DNA of 64,000 bases. Origin: Lates calcarifer (lineage: Eukaryota; Chordata; Actinopteri; Centropomidae). The translations under genes and the position numbers were made by a program. Shown here piece after piece: positions 14,215 through 33,500 of this stretch. Under the pieces are notes generated by a model. The model was not told the DNA's origin. It worked only from the letters and a program-made list of their open reading frames with translations, and made no database searches. Position 1 is the stretch's first letter; the number at the start of each line of letters is the position of its first letter. The stretch spans positions 23,000,075-23,064,074 of the forward strand of contig NC_066842.1 of NCBI RefSeq assembly GCF_001640805.2, written 5' to 3'.

Positions 14215-14563
14215 ACTCACCTGAGGACGGAGTGGTGGCGCTGTTTAAAAATACAGCCTCTATGTCGCACGTCAGCGCTGTTGCCTTCTTCTGCGTTTCC
14301 TCCTTGACTCAACAACAAACATACTAGTCGCTAATGCTTCAGGCGTGTGAAATGTGTTTAGAGAAATGTGATAGCTCACACTTACTGTCGTTATTTCATG
14401 AAATAATTGAAGCTGGATATTTCCGACTAACGAGAGATACTTGCTAACTGTTACTTGTCGAGCTCGTCAGCCACACTAAAATAGTGTTGCTAACACAAGC
14501 TCCTGAACTTGGAGGAACCTGAAAGCTTCCCGGGTGTGGATAGTTGGCTTTTAAAAGCAACGA
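14215..14563 (+). promoter_or_regulatory. det1: Probable det1 promoter and non-coding first exon
   Basis: The sequence becomes richer in G, C and CpG between about 14220 and 14560 than its surroundings. It ends in a good donor (AACGA|GTGAGT, exon end about 14563). The next acceptor, ending GCAG at about 15208, begins a stretch that runs into the det1 start codon at 15296. This fits a 5' untranslated first exon and an intron of about 0.65 kb. The transcription start cannot be fixed from sequence alone. Confidence 0.5.
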
Positions 14564-15295
14564 GTGAGTACTAGCGTAATGTGTCAAATGTCTATTGATA
14601 GTACGGGCGGTACCTGTGGCTTAGTGAGCTCCTGGTACAGAACGAAAACATACTGAGGACAAAGAGTTTGGTGCTGGACTCTAGTTGAATTAAATCAGAC
14701 AAGTCTTGGACAAAAACTCCTCCTGTCTGTGTTAACGTTATATCGTTTCTGTGTTCGTCTGTCTTCACATAAAGCTCACAAAAAGTCCCACTGCTCTCAA
14801 AAATCAAGTTACTCTGCTTTATATTCTGTGTCTTGCTGGCATGGCTTTTAAATGTGTGTGAACATGGGCTTAACGATTTACAGATTTGTCATAAAATGCA
14901 ATTTTTGTATTTTAGATTATTGTCACAACTACATTTAATTTAACTTTAACCTCTGATAACTTAAATTGTATCTATTTTTATCTGCTCATTACTTGTATCC
15001 TATGTCTTCTTTACCTCCCGCATGGACACTTGAATATTTTCTTGATAGTCACTTATCTTCCCTGTGTAAAGAGTCATGTTTTCAATACAACTGTAAAAAC
15101 TGAATTAATGATTAATCATCATTTAGCTTGGCAATTGATTAAATAACTGATCATTTTAGCACTAGAATATGATCATTTAATTTTAATTTTTTTCCCTTGA
15201 TAATGCAGGTACGAGAACTATGCTTGTGATGTAGATGTTTCACTGTACTCACCGTCTGCCAATCTACCTTCTGAGATCATTCTCTGATCACAGCG

Positions 15296-21853
<6,558 letters not shown>

Positions 21854-22540
21854 GGAGCAACAGACTGAACTCTTGACAGCCTGTGGATTCACACTTGAAA
21901 AAGAAAAAAGCAAGACTGTTGGGGCTTCTGTTAGGAGCTATTGGTGACAATACAACAAAATGTCCTCCATTAGGAGGCACAAAACAGTTTGTTCTGTTAG
22001 GCACCATCTTCCTCCTCTAGAGAAATCAGCAGTACTGTCCCTATATTGTCCTCCTGGTGGAAACCACTGTTTCTCCCCTCTTTCCCCCTCCATCACACAG
22101 TGGTCACTCCAACTCCACCCCTCCTCCACCTGCTGCGGGGAGGCAGCAATTCTGCCTTTTCCTTTCACCTCCTCTTTCCCCCTTCCTCCACAGAACAAAG
22201 AGGGACCTGTAGGGAGGAGAGGCTGGAATAAGTGTAAATGGAGATGTAGAGAGAGTGATTGATGTGCGATAGAGGAGGGAGCCATAGGTAGCTGGACCTC
22301 TTAGAAAGAACCAAAGGTGTTTTTTTTTTTTTTCTTTCTCTACAATGCACTGAAAGCTGCACATTCATATCAGAATTACTAATCCACCATTTGTCCAACA
22401 AAGTTACTCTTTTCTCACATGGATGTAGAAAGAGGTCATTTTTATATTATATTGTTTTTAAGTTTTTTTTTTTTTTTTTTTTTTTACATTTTATCGTTTG
22501 TATATATTTTATGCCAATAAAATTGTCTACATTTTTCTTA
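21854..22540 (+). other. det1: det1 3' untranslated region with polyadenylation signal
   Basis: Sequence after the det1 stop has no further exon. AATAAA at 22516-22521, just after T-rich tracts (22319-22332 and 22466-22486), is the likeliest cleavage signal, giving a 3' UTR of roughly 0.7 kb. Short ORFs here on both strands overlap each other and look like chance. Confidence 0.7.
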
Positions 22541-22847
22541 CTGTGTTTTTGCTGAGCTTACAAGTTTTTTAAGCCTATAAGAGTACTTCAGTGCAAGCTT
22601 GGTGCGGTTAAGACACCTGAAACAAAATATAGTATTGTTTGTGCTTCCCATCTTTAAGCATTGACTTGTGTGTTTTCTCCCATGTGTAGGAGAAAGCATC
22701 TACTCATATACTGCATGTTTGTGTGTGAGCTTGGGCATCAGCAAGGATGGGGTCTGGATGGTAAAGCTTTGAAGTAGAAGAACGTGCTGTTTTATAGAGC
22801 AGATTTAGTATTTCTCCCATGATATCATGCCTACTGCCTTTATATTT

Positions 22848-22856
<9 letters not shown>

Positions 22857-22885
<29 letters not shown>
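22857..22885. repeat. (TA)n microsatellite
   Basis: About fourteen TA units just downstream of det1. Confidence 0.9.
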
Positions 22886-22890
<5 letters not shown>

Positions 22891-24077
22891 AATATATAGG
22901 TCCTATCATGAACTTGAAATAATTTAGAAGCTTAGAGAGCAGACAAGACGCAGTGTACGTATCCTGTTTAATTTGAATACTGATCCCTGCAGTCTGTTCT
23001 CCTGCAGTGTATGGGATTATGATGTTGCTGTTTTATATCACGTCCATCTGTTGTGTAGACTAAAGCACCTGACAGGTTTCGCTTAAATGTGTTAAAAAAT
23101 ACACACATACAAACAAATTATCTAACACCCCCCAGTCCTGACATGAATGCAAATACATGGAACATGTACACATGTATAATAAACAGACATAAAAGAAAAG
23201 ACAAGGAAAAAAGCACACACCCAGGCAGCTGCAGAGAGGTCATGGTGGTATGGAAAGCAGGTGCTTAGGGATTAAGTGTTCTCCTAGCCTCTGGTTACAC
23301 ACCAAAGTGGACCTGGGAGGTGTGTGTGACATGCGTGTGTGTGTTTTAGAGACAGACTAATGTGGGCTTAAGGCAGAGAGAAGAAGGTATTTACAAATAG
23401 ATAGATGATGGAGAGATGAAAGAATTGGAGCAATGGTGAGAGGCAATGGTTGACAAAACTGGACAGAGGGAGGTGGAGATGTGAGGATCGATGTGGTGAG
23501 TGCAGTGACTATTACGCAGCTGTTTACTTTTGTGTAAGCATTGTATATTGTCTTGTAGATTGAGGATTAAGAAGGTCAGGGTACATCATTGCCATTACAG
23601 TGTTTGTATACGCTGGTGTGTGACAACATGCTGTGATAATTAACTAATAACAGAAAGTGCACACAGCAGGCACAGACAGCCCTACATATAGCTCACATTG
23701 TCTGATGTCCCCATCTCTGCAGACAGAGGTTTGAGGTACATTTGAGTGCTGGTGAGGAGGTGAGTCAATCCTTCCTCTCATATGTCTGGGGTTCTGTGTT
23801 TGGTTCAAGTCACATTTTACTGCCGGAAGTGACATATTTTCAGTTTTCTGCAGCAAATGTAAGCCTTAATTCCCCTCAATTCTGAACTGCCTAACTATCC
23901 AGCTGTTTGAGTTCCCCACAGATGTTTAAAGGGATGCAGGATACGCTTCAGTGCAAAGACAGAAAACGGGTAACTGCATGAATCTGATGCCTCCCAGTAC
24001 TTAGTGCAATGACAAATATGTTCTATCTGTATTATTCCTAAGATTCAGGTAAACCTTGAGCCTTCTCCCTGACCTTG

Positions 24078-24147
24078 GTTGCTACGGAAACATAACCGCT
24101 CTCTGGTTGGTAACCTAGTCTTTTCTAATTGCTGTTGTCTTGGCAAC
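24078..24147. promoter_or_regulatory. Candidate RFX (X-box) site cluster
   Basis: Two 14-base sites resemble the RFX palindrome GTTGCCATGGCAAC: GTTGCTACGGAAAC (24078-24091) and GTTGTCTTGGCAAC (24134-24147). Between them lies an imperfect palindrome, GGTTGGTAACC (about 24105-24115). Paired X-boxes are known from ciliary and MHC-II type promoters and from enhancers. No exon is visible nearby, so a distal element or an unrecognised start are both possible. Confidence 0.4.
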
Positions 24148-26621
24148 AGCGCAACCAATGTAATCTAGAAAAGGCCACAATCCTAAGTGTTTCCTGTTGC
24201 AGTGCTCAGCTTCTCGGAGCAGCCTCTAAACACACAGACACATTTAATCATTTGTGCAACAGACACCAATGAAAATCCATGAACTGCGGTACACATTGTG
24301 AGAGTGTGGGTTTGCAGTTTTGTTGCTGAAGGACACACATGACAGGGTTGGCATTGAAATACACATAGATAGGTAACAATTGAAACAACAATTAACAATT
24401 GATTTTAAATTTGAGTACGTTCTGAACAAATGATTTGTGGAGGTCTCGAGAGGAGCATCAGACTCTTAAGTTTCTATTTTACTATTTATTTTGTCAGTTC
24501 ATGGCCAGAGTATAATAATTCAAGCTGGGTCTATTTTTCTGAGGTAAAGAGCACTTGAAAAAGAGAAGAATATGGAAGCACAGACAATCATATGGATACA
24601 AGGTTGTGACTCAGTGTCACTTTATGATTATTTACACATTTTATTGAGTCATATAGTTCTGTTTTATATGAATAGATATCACAATTGAAACAAAGAGTAT
24701 AACAGTAAGCCTTTGAGCTAACTGCTAGCTTGATTTAATTCACAGTCACAAATATGCAGATTAGTTTGGAAGGTTTTTACACAGAGAAGTGACCTGTACA
24801 TAAGAGACATTTCCCTTTATAAATTTCACCTTAATTATATTTTTTTATTTCAATCAACCCTAGAGGTAGCTAGCATCTAGCCATGCAGGAGGTTTAATGT
24901 TTTACATTGAGATTTTGAGATATCTGTTTATGCGTCTCACACTGAAAAATGACTTTTAATAAATTCGTAGTCTTTCCAGAAACAACTGTTTTTGTAATTA
25001 GTGTGGACTGCAGCTAATCACTAAGGCCTAGTCTAAGAGTGTTCACACAATTATTTCATACAAGCTGAACACACACACCTAAACATTCACCCACACTCCA
25101 CCTTTGCCCCCTTCATATCCCTCACCTGTTATTGATATCGACCACACTAGTATTGTTCCTCCCTGTAAGATATAATACTATAACAGTGTCAACATTTCAT
25201 ATCACACGGATTAGCACTTCAGCCATCTGCACAGCTGACTGACACCAGTCCTGCACTTGTGGAGCCTCCTGGTGAGAACCATGAAATCACAACACCACCA
25301 GCTAATGAGTGGAGGGAGCAGGCAAGGAGAGGGTCTAAATATTGACAGCAAATATTTGATTCAATGGTAGAGGTGTCCCTCGACTCACTGCTGGATGCTC
25401 AGACACAGAATGCACACACAAACACACACACACACACTCTCCAAAACCCATATACACACCTACACACAGTCCCCAGCGTCTGCACCATGCTGAGACATAT
25501 ACACAGCTTGATTGTGGTAGATGATACTCTGTGAGTGTGAGAGAGAGTGTGTGTTAGCTACAGATTATTTCAAACTGACTTCATATAGTTGAGATGTAAA
25601 GACCTCTTGCATGTATGTGCTCATAAATGTGCAGGACATGGTTGTGTCATTTATTTTGATTAGGAAATCAAACAAACATGACCCTTGTATTGTCATCATG
25701 TCTGCGACTGTCTTGCATCAGATGCCTCTCTTGTTGAAAGTGAGGTGAATCTAAAACTGATTTTTGTGATTTAACCATGAAGTAAAGAGAGGGGCTTGGT
25801 AGACTCTGGGCAGGGAACCAGGCTTTGCCAACCCCATCCCCCCCCCAGATTTTGTCCCTGAGCCAGTACAGATTAGCAGCAACAGGTGATCTGAGCTCGC
25901 CACCTGCTGGGAAAAAATAAGAACTGCACCTTCTTCTTGGCCTACTTTCTAATAGCATGTAGTAAGCATCCTAAGTACCATCAATCCTAATGAGTAGAGA
26001 TGAGAAGTGATTAAGAATATTTATCGAAGTGCTGGATAAAATTAGTTTGAAGGGATTTCTACTTTTGAGTATTCATTATGTGTCACGTCTACTACATGTC
26101 AGATTTATAATACTGAATTGTTTTATTCCACAGCTCATAGACCTATCTGTAATTTCTTTACATGCAAAAAAAATGCTATTGATTAAACTACCAAAAGTAA
26201 ACAAAGTGGTCAAACTTAACAGTTACTTAACACCAGAAGCAGCTACAATGAAAAATCTCATCTTATGCAAATAGGTCAGAAATTCAACAGTTAATTTAAG
26301 CTTCTTTTTTTTTAGACTGTAGCTGGGAATTTTTCACTGTTTTTCATTACAGCTACTTTAATTAACTAAATAATTAGTTCACAAGCCTTACCAAGACTTC
26401 AGTGATTCAGATTAAGTCAAGATTTACTTGATCCTCTTAGCAAATCTATGAGGTTGACCTGCAGACCTTCCACCCATACCTATATTTTATCCTACTTCAG
26501 TAGCTTACATGTCTTAGTTTCCACATGTTGCTGACCTTTCTGCCAGGAAGATATAACTGTTAAAATGTTGAAACTGTAAGACAACAGAGCACAACTCTGT
26601 GAGGGGTTGTTTGAAAATCTG

Positions 26622-27222
26622 AGGCCTGTACTACGAAGGGAGTTTAACCTCCTCTGATTTAACTCGGGGTTATCGAGGAAAGTCGGGATTAACAAACCCT
26701 GACTGCCTCGATCTGTGTTAGACGGTACTACGACGGTGGTTCAGATTGAGTCGGTGTTAACTTAATCGGAGTTAGTGCGCGTGCATAAAACTTGCGTGCA
26801 CCGTATCTCTCAGATGAAGAGCGCACGTTAATTCTGTCAGTTTACGATGAATTTAAAGAGACTCTATAGACACAATGTAAAACCGCGGCTGACAACAACT
26901 TGTCACATAAGGACATAATGTAAGGACACTATAAAATATATGATGATTTACTTATATTACAGACAACACGTGGGTCACAGAGAATGAGCTGTTACTCTCT
27001 GTTAATGATGTTCTAATGATGTATGAATGTAAAGCTGTTATGTTCAGTATGAACTTCATGTTAACAGTATTTCAGCCTCAGTGGAAACTGAACCTGGATG
27101 AAATAGAAACATTCTATAAAGTGCTACACATTCATATTTCCCATCATTAATACTGCATGTTTTGGTCTGTAGTCTACACTTACAACAGCCTGTCGCATTA
27201 TAGTGTCTTTCAGGACAATAAT
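26622..27222. mobile_element. Harbinger-like DNA transposon copy A (right end missing)
   Basis: It begins with AGGCCTGTACTACGAAGGGA at 26622, the same terminal motif as copy B at 38076. Bases 27015-27222 are nearly identical to 38277-38475. An internal stretch (about 26813-26860) can be read as a decayed DNA-binding-domain-like peptide (SDEERTLILSVYDEF), resembling the Myb/SANT-like proteins of PIF-Harbinger elements. No right-hand terminal repeat is found; LINE sequence begins at about 27365. The superfamily is inferred from the termini and this peptide. Confidence 0.65.
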
Positions 27223-27364
27223 GCCCCCCAGCCCCATTTAAATCATTATTCAAATTGATAATATGCAACATTAATGATGCTAAATTCTGCTGCTTGACTG
27301 TGAAAAAAAAACAAAAAAAAAAACAAATTAAAATAACTGAAATTGAAAATGGAAAATGCGGAGC

Positions 27365-28300
27365 ATAAAAAACACCAGGTGCTGGGGGATGATGGTGTTG
27401 ATGGTGTTGAATGCTGAGCTGAAGTCCAGAAACAGTATCCGCACGTGCATGTTTTTCCCTTCCAGGTGTTCCAGGCTCAGGTGGAGTGCAGAGGAGATGG
27501 CGTCCTCAGTGGAGCGATAAGCAAACTGGTACGGGTTAAAAGTGTGTGTGTGGGGGGGGGTTGGTATACAATGCAGGCCTTCACCAGCCTCTTAAAGCAG
27601 TGATGGGGGTGAGTGCTACAGGGTGGTAATCATTGATGGAGGAGACTGTGGGTTTTTTAGGCATCAGTATGATTGTGGCTGCCTTCAGACTCAGTCTGGT
27701 TCAGTGAGGTGTTGAAAATGTCAATGAGAACCCCATCCCGCTGGTCAGCACATTCTTTGAGCACCCGTCCTGGTATGTTGTCAGGGCCTGCTGCTTTCCG
27801 AGTGTTTGCTCCCCTCAGGGTTCTCCGGACATCAGCTGTGTCCAGACTCAGTGGTTGGAATAGATTTCCTCGCAAGGGTGGTGTTGAGTGCCTCGGGTCA
27901 TAGAAGAAGTCCTGCACTTTCTGACTGTGGGCTCGCTTTGCAACTCTTATGGCACGGTTCAGGTTGGCTCTAGCTGTCCTCACAGCCACCATGTCACCAG
28001 ATTTAAAAGCGTTATTTCATACTTTCAGCATCCACGGTTTCTCATTGGCCTGTGTAGAGATGTTCTTGATCACACTGACATCCTCCATGCACTTCAGAAT
28101 GTATGCAGACAGAGACGCGGCATACTCCTCCACCTGTGTGTGGTGATTGTTTGTAGCAGCTACCTTGAACATGTCCCAGTCTGTGCACTCAGAGCAGTCC
28201 TGTAATGCTTCCATAGCTCCTGCAGGCCAGACCCTCACCTGCTTCATGGTGGGTTTTTTCCTGATCAGCAGGGGCTCGTATGCAGGAATTAGCATCACAG
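27365..28300 (-). mobile_element. L2-like non-LTR retrotransposon fragment (reverse transcriptase)
   Basis: On the minus strand the order is an apurinic-endonuclease/RT linker region (about 28298-28020, e.g. [20 protein letters not shown]), then RT N-terminal sequence (27992-27700, with RKAAGPDNIPGRVLKECADQ), then the RT core near 27530-27370 (FRSTEDAIS and [17 protein letters not shown], in broken frames). The palm motif [10 protein letters not shown] is the usual RT aspartate block. Frames are interrupted by stops and small indels and both ends are missing, so it is inactive. It belongs to the same general family as the 7960-8400 fragment but is on the opposite strand. Confidence 0.85.
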
Positions 28301-28309
28301 AGAGATGGT

Positions 28310-29176
28310 CTGAGGAGCCAACGCAGATTTACACATGTGCGGTATTCCTTCCATTTCCTAATGATGGATTTGACTTGATTTTTTTTGTATCCATCCCCTG
28401 ACTTAGACTTCTCAATAACCTTTTCTCTGAGTTGCTTGGAGTGTTCTTTTGTCTTCATGGTGTAATTGTAGCCAGGAACACAGATTAACCAGTGACTGGA
28501 CCTTCCACACACAGGTGTTTTTATACTACAGTCACTTGAGACACGCTCACTGCTACTCAGGTAAATGGTAACTGGTAAATGGACTGTACTTATATAGCGC
28601 TTTTTCTTTCCGACCACTCAAAGCGCTTTACACTACAGATCACATTCACACACACATTCACACAGCACATGTTCTATATATAATGCTATCTAAACACATT
28701 CACACACCGATGTGACATCACATCGGAGGCAATTTGGGGTTCAGTATCTTGCCCAAGGATACTTCGGCATGCAGACTGGAGGAGCCAGGAATCGAACCAC
28801 CGGCCTTCTGATTGGTGGGCGACTGCTCTACCTCTTGAGCCACTGAACTCAGATCACTGGATCGTCCAGAGTGCTAACCATTACACACACTGGTGATCTC
28901 CATTTTACTAATTGTGTGACTACTAGCACCAATTTGCTGGACCTCTGTTGAATTAGGCCAGTCACATTAAAGGGGATGGGTATTTATGACACTTAGTTTA
29001 CATTATGTATGTTTAATTAATTGACATTACTTTGTAGCAAATCTGTTTTCATTTTGACATTTAAGGGTTTTTTTTCTGTTGTTAAAAAGTCACTTTACAT
29101 TGAGCATGATTCCATTTATAAAAGCAATAAAAGATGAAAACATCCAAGAGAGTGAATACTTTCTATGGGTACTGTA
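28310..29176 (-). mobile_element. Tc1-like transposon, 5' part, interrupted by a SINE
   Basis: The outer end at about 29176 (minus-strand TACAGTACCCATAGAAAGTA) and the leader through 28900 match fish Tc1-type elements. A transposase start at 28458 reads MKTKEHSKQLREKVIEK, then GDGYKK, then a deletion, then VKSIIRKWKEY: this is the paired-like helix-turn-helix N-terminus of Tc1 transposases with about ten residues missing. The element stops abruptly at about 28310 where LINE sequence begins, so the DDE catalytic part is absent. A SINE lies inside it at 28561-28851. Confidence 0.82.
28561..28851 (-). repeat. tRNA-derived SINE nested in the Tc1-like element
   Basis: On the minus strand it opens with an A-box-like GTGGCTCAAGAGGTAGAGCA and a B-box-like GGTTCGATTCC about 35 bases on. 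Next come GTCTGCATGCCGAAGTATCC, a variable CA/TG-rich middle, and a 3' part containing AAAGCGCTTTGAGTGG and AGCGCTATATAAGTACAGTC. The short repeat CTGAGT occurs on both sides, consistent with a target duplication. This is a very common teleost repeat. Its presence inside Tc1-derived sequence dates it as the younger insertion. Confidence 0.8.
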
Positions 29177-30060
29177 ACTGTGACAAAATAACACAAATTC
29201 AATATACTTACGTACATATACTACACCTGATGTCTCCCATACTGAGACACTGGATTGAAACATTTGTTTTTGATAGATAATGTCATTTTGCAACTTTACT
29301 TTTCATCATATGGCAGAATTAGCAGAATTTGTGACTAATGCTCCCACATCACAGTTCACTGTAAATCATGATTCCAAAGGCAGCTATCCATGCAAGTCAC
29401 ATGGAGTAAAATATCAATTAGTCAAATATATCTGCTTTAAAATGAATCCAGTAAAATGACATAGCCATTGTTACACTGTCAATACAAAGAGGTCAGAGTG
29501 TTACTGCCTGAATTACTGATGCATCAGGAATTTCTGTTCTGTTTTCCACCTGTTTTTTATATGTTACACTGTGAATTCACATGTTTGTGGTTTGTATCAG
29601 TGACTCAAACACATTATACCATGATTCTTAGCATTTTTTTATTAATATTAGATATTTTTTGGGAGGAACATTGAGCAGCAACCAGTCACAAGAATATACA
29701 GTATCACTCTGTCTCTGCTCTAGAATGAGCAATGGGGGGTTCCCTCATATTAGTTTATTTATACTAGAGATTTTTCTTTGAGGAATATTCATGTTTGAGA
29801 AGCTGGGGTCAGAGACTTTGAACATCTCTTCATTTTTTCACCTTGTTTAAGTATCTGCATTGATGGAAGTATAATAATCTGCCTTCATTTTTCCATTTAT
29901 CCTGAGCAAACTTACCTTTTACACCTGTTACACTGCAGTGTCTGCAGGTACCATAACAACTCATGTACCATACAATAACACTCATGCTAAATAAAATACA
30001 ACAAACAAATAATCTTGAGTAGGAAATGATTTATTTAACTTTTCCTGATAAAAGTTAAAG
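29177..30060. other. Gene-free stretch
   Basis: AT-rich sequence with no exon, repeat family or RNA gene that I can recognise. Confidence 0.55.
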
Positions 30061-30204
30061 GCCTTTATTATCACCTTACCATCTCCCCAGAGAGCAAGCC
30101 ATAGCTGTACAGAAAAGATTAAATCAACTGTACAGGATGACAGGACAGTAAAAAATTTTATCTGGAGCTAAAATATTTAGTCCTGTCACTGCTCACTGTG
30201 AGCT

Positions 30205-30310
30205 GTGATTTTGGGCGACTGTGGCAAGGAAAAACTCCCTCTGAGGGAGAAACCTTGGGAGGAACCTGGCTCTCTGGGGGGGGCCCATCCTCCTGAGGGC
30301 TGTGTCCTTC
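30205..30310. repeat. Teleost dispersed repeat (GGCAAGGAAAAACTCCCT type)
   Basis: The segment GTGGCAAGGAAAAACTCCCT followed by GAGGGAGAAACCTTGGGAGG is a recognisable core of a widespread fish repeat. Boundaries are uncertain and it may extend from about 30060 to 30430. It abuts the 3' end of the USP gene and could supply part of its 3' UTR. Confidence 0.55.
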
Positions 30311-30502
30311 AGCTCCCTCCATTTGACACATCTGTCCAGCCTCCAGGTCATCTATCCAAGTTTGTCCAAGTTTGTCCTCTGGTCCCTGCCACTGGGTCCT
30401 CATCCACTGTCCTGCTGTCTAGTCCTCTGGCTAGAAACACATTCAAAATGAATACAAGTGTATTCCTAAAATCCTTCCCTCATTTGTCTGAAAGAGCAGT
30501 GT

Positions 30503-33500
30503 TCACATAGTGCACATGTGACGCTGCTGTCCTCTTACCTGTCTCCGATAAAACAAGATATACGACGATCTTTGCCGCTGGTTGCACACATTGACACCGC
30601 TTGTTTGAGTGACCACTGTGTCGTTATATGTGAACCAGCGGTCTGTTGGGTCCACCGGTCCCACGTCGGGGTCCACTCCGTCGCAGATGTAGTGTCCTAG
30701 CAGAAGAGGAAGCATTGTTACATGGGCTGTCTTAGGACTCATTAGGTGTACATCATTGAAAATAATGGTTCATCTTACCACTTCTTGCTGTGGCGCCGAT
30801 GTGATTTAAGGTGCTGACTAAACTGTAGCACGCACCATCCTGAGAAGGAACAAAGTTGATCAGAGTTAGTCCACATGTAGTCCAAATATTTACTTATATC
30901 AGCCCCAGTCTGATGGTTCTGTTTGCTGTCAGGTGATCTGGTTCCTTACCTGGCCTGAAGACACCACAAGCTCCCTCTGAAGATTGACAGGGTCATGGAT
31001 CTTTTCTAGCTGGAAAGTTGGAGTGTACCGGAAACGCTTCAAATGCAGGACCAGCACTCTGTTAGATATGAGCACCAGGTGGCAGAGAAAAAGACTCTTA
31101 CTCTTGGTATTTTAAATACAATACAATTATTCCTTAGAGGCAGCAGAGCCCAATTTGATACCACTGGGTGAACCAGTATCATCGCTGAGCACTACAGTCA
31201 GGAGTTTGATGTTACTCACCTTGGCAGGGTGGCGAATGATGAGCGCTGGCCCTGACTTGGTGGCACCACACTCACACCTGTACTCCAACTCTGTCTCCTG
31301 TGGAACAGCACAAGACCAACATGCTTTCACTTCTGTACTGGATTTACATGCACAGTTACAAACAGCTACATACAGTATACATACACATACTAACACAAGT
31401 AATAATTGTGTGATGAAATGAGCGTTTTCTACATCATATTTTCACATTGTATCAGTGGGTTCTACTGTGACTGAATGAGGAGAGATGTTTCTTACCATCA
31501 GGTAATTATCCAGCATTTTTTCAACAGTGCCACCTCCAGGTGGAAGGTCCAGTGACAGATTAGAAAAGTCTTCCTCTCTGGTGGAACCTGCTCCGCAACT
31601 TTATAAAACCAATACAAACAATACAGTTATATTTCAGCTGCAGAGGTCATGGATATGTATGTGATGCAGGTAACTGTCTAGTTTTACCTCTTGCATGTCC
31701 TGGTGTTTCGCATTTTAAACATCAGATAGTCCTCTACTGGACAGCTGTAGGCCACGCCCATGCCGGCGGTCAGCACCTGCAGCTGTGGGCCCCAATATCT
31801 TATCTGGTCAAGGACAGCTGTCAGGAACTCATGGGCATCCTGTACATACACACACACACAAACAATTGTACAGAGTTTAAACACAAAGGAGAAACTATCA
31901 GAATAAACAACACACCACTGAACCTGCTCACTCACTTTCTGCTGATGGTCACCAAACTCTGGAGCCCACAGAGCCACCGCCCTCTTGAATGCGGCAAGAA
32001 GGCGGAGTTTCTCCTGAGCATCACCGGAGAAGTGACGCTCGCTGATGTTCTTGAATGTTCTGGAGAGGAGGAAATGGAAAATTGTTAGAGATATTGTCTA
32101 TGACATTAAACTTTTTTGGTGTTCAGGTACAACATGAGGATAAAATTAGTGTTTGTGTCGGAGGGGTGCTGTACCTTAGGACTGCCGCTTCAGGTATTAG
32201 ACTCCAAACGTGCTCCTGGTGACTGATGGCTGTTACAAAGTCCTCCAGTGTGAGCAGGCTCTGCAGGCTTGAGTTAATATAACATATTTGTGCTGGGTTG
32301 GGGAACCTGACACACAAACATAGCAAGTCAATCTCATGTCAATATCATCAATTCTTCAATTTAATCATTTCTCTACAGCTTTGTTTTGTGTGTGTGTGTG
32401 TGTGTGTATGCAGATGTACTCACCCTAGACACTTAATGTGCTCACTCCTGAGTTTCTTCTCCGTGGTCACAGCGACTTCCTCCTTTTTGGTGGACAGGGC
32501 CTGAGGAATCCTCTCGTCTTTCACTGGTTCCTCCTCTTTCTCCATTGGTCTTTTGACAGCCACCACCTCATCTTGGGACTTCTCCGGAGTCTCTTCCTCT
32601 TGGGGGGCTGGGGACACGCGACATCTATTCTGTTGGAGTAAAGAAAAACTCTGGTTAAACGATGCAAAGACTAAACAATATCTGATTCACCTTGAGCTCC
32701 TCACTCTGGGTCAAACGTACATACCTTGCAACAACGCCACCGCCGTGACTTCTTGGCCTTCTTGTTCTTCTTTGTGGTGACACTGGTGACAAAGAGAAAT
32801 TGGGTTTTAATTTCCAAAACTCATCAAATTCTTGAAGGCCTGAAAGATTAAAAACATAGTCAGGAGGAGTGTTCTTACTTTTCCTTGTCCTCTTCCTGAT
32901 CTTTTCCTTCCTTCTTTGTTTTTGTCTGTAAAAAAAGACATTCATTAGAATAAACTTTGTCAAATATTATGATGTTTGATGATATTTACAACTTGCAAAC
33001 AACATAAATTTATTTAATATGAAGCCATGATGCTGTCTGTCAAACATACCAGTGGCCGACCGAAAGAGGCGATACCTCAATGGGGCTGTATTGTCGTTGT
33101 CCTGGATGACAAAGGGAGCGCTGGGAGCAGGGACACTGGTGATAAAGACAAACAAACCATAGAACAGTGAAACAGATGAAGAAGCAGTCAGGAAAACACT
33201 ATGATATATAAAGTAGTGATATAGTGATATATGATAGTTATTCATTTCCTTACTTTCTGATCTTCTCTGCCACCAGTTCAACGACTGCTGTTGAGTACTG
33301 TACAGAAAAAAGTTACCAGGATGGAGATTAATGGAACATCATGTATCTTCACAGCAGATATAACATAGCTTCACAGAAAGTACATACTAAACACTGACAA
33401 GTGTGAAGTGTGAAGTGGAAATAGTCCCACCTTTCACCGTTCACAGTGTCACACAAACAGTAGAGAAATGACATTAAAAAAGTGCAGTGTATCTAGAAAA

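Larger units (their letters stand above)
22541..26621. other. Gene-free interval between det1 and the transposon cluster
   Basis: No recognisable exon. It contains a (TA)n run at 22857-22885, an X-box pair at 24078-24147 and CA-rich sequence around 25410-25470. Confidence 0.55.
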
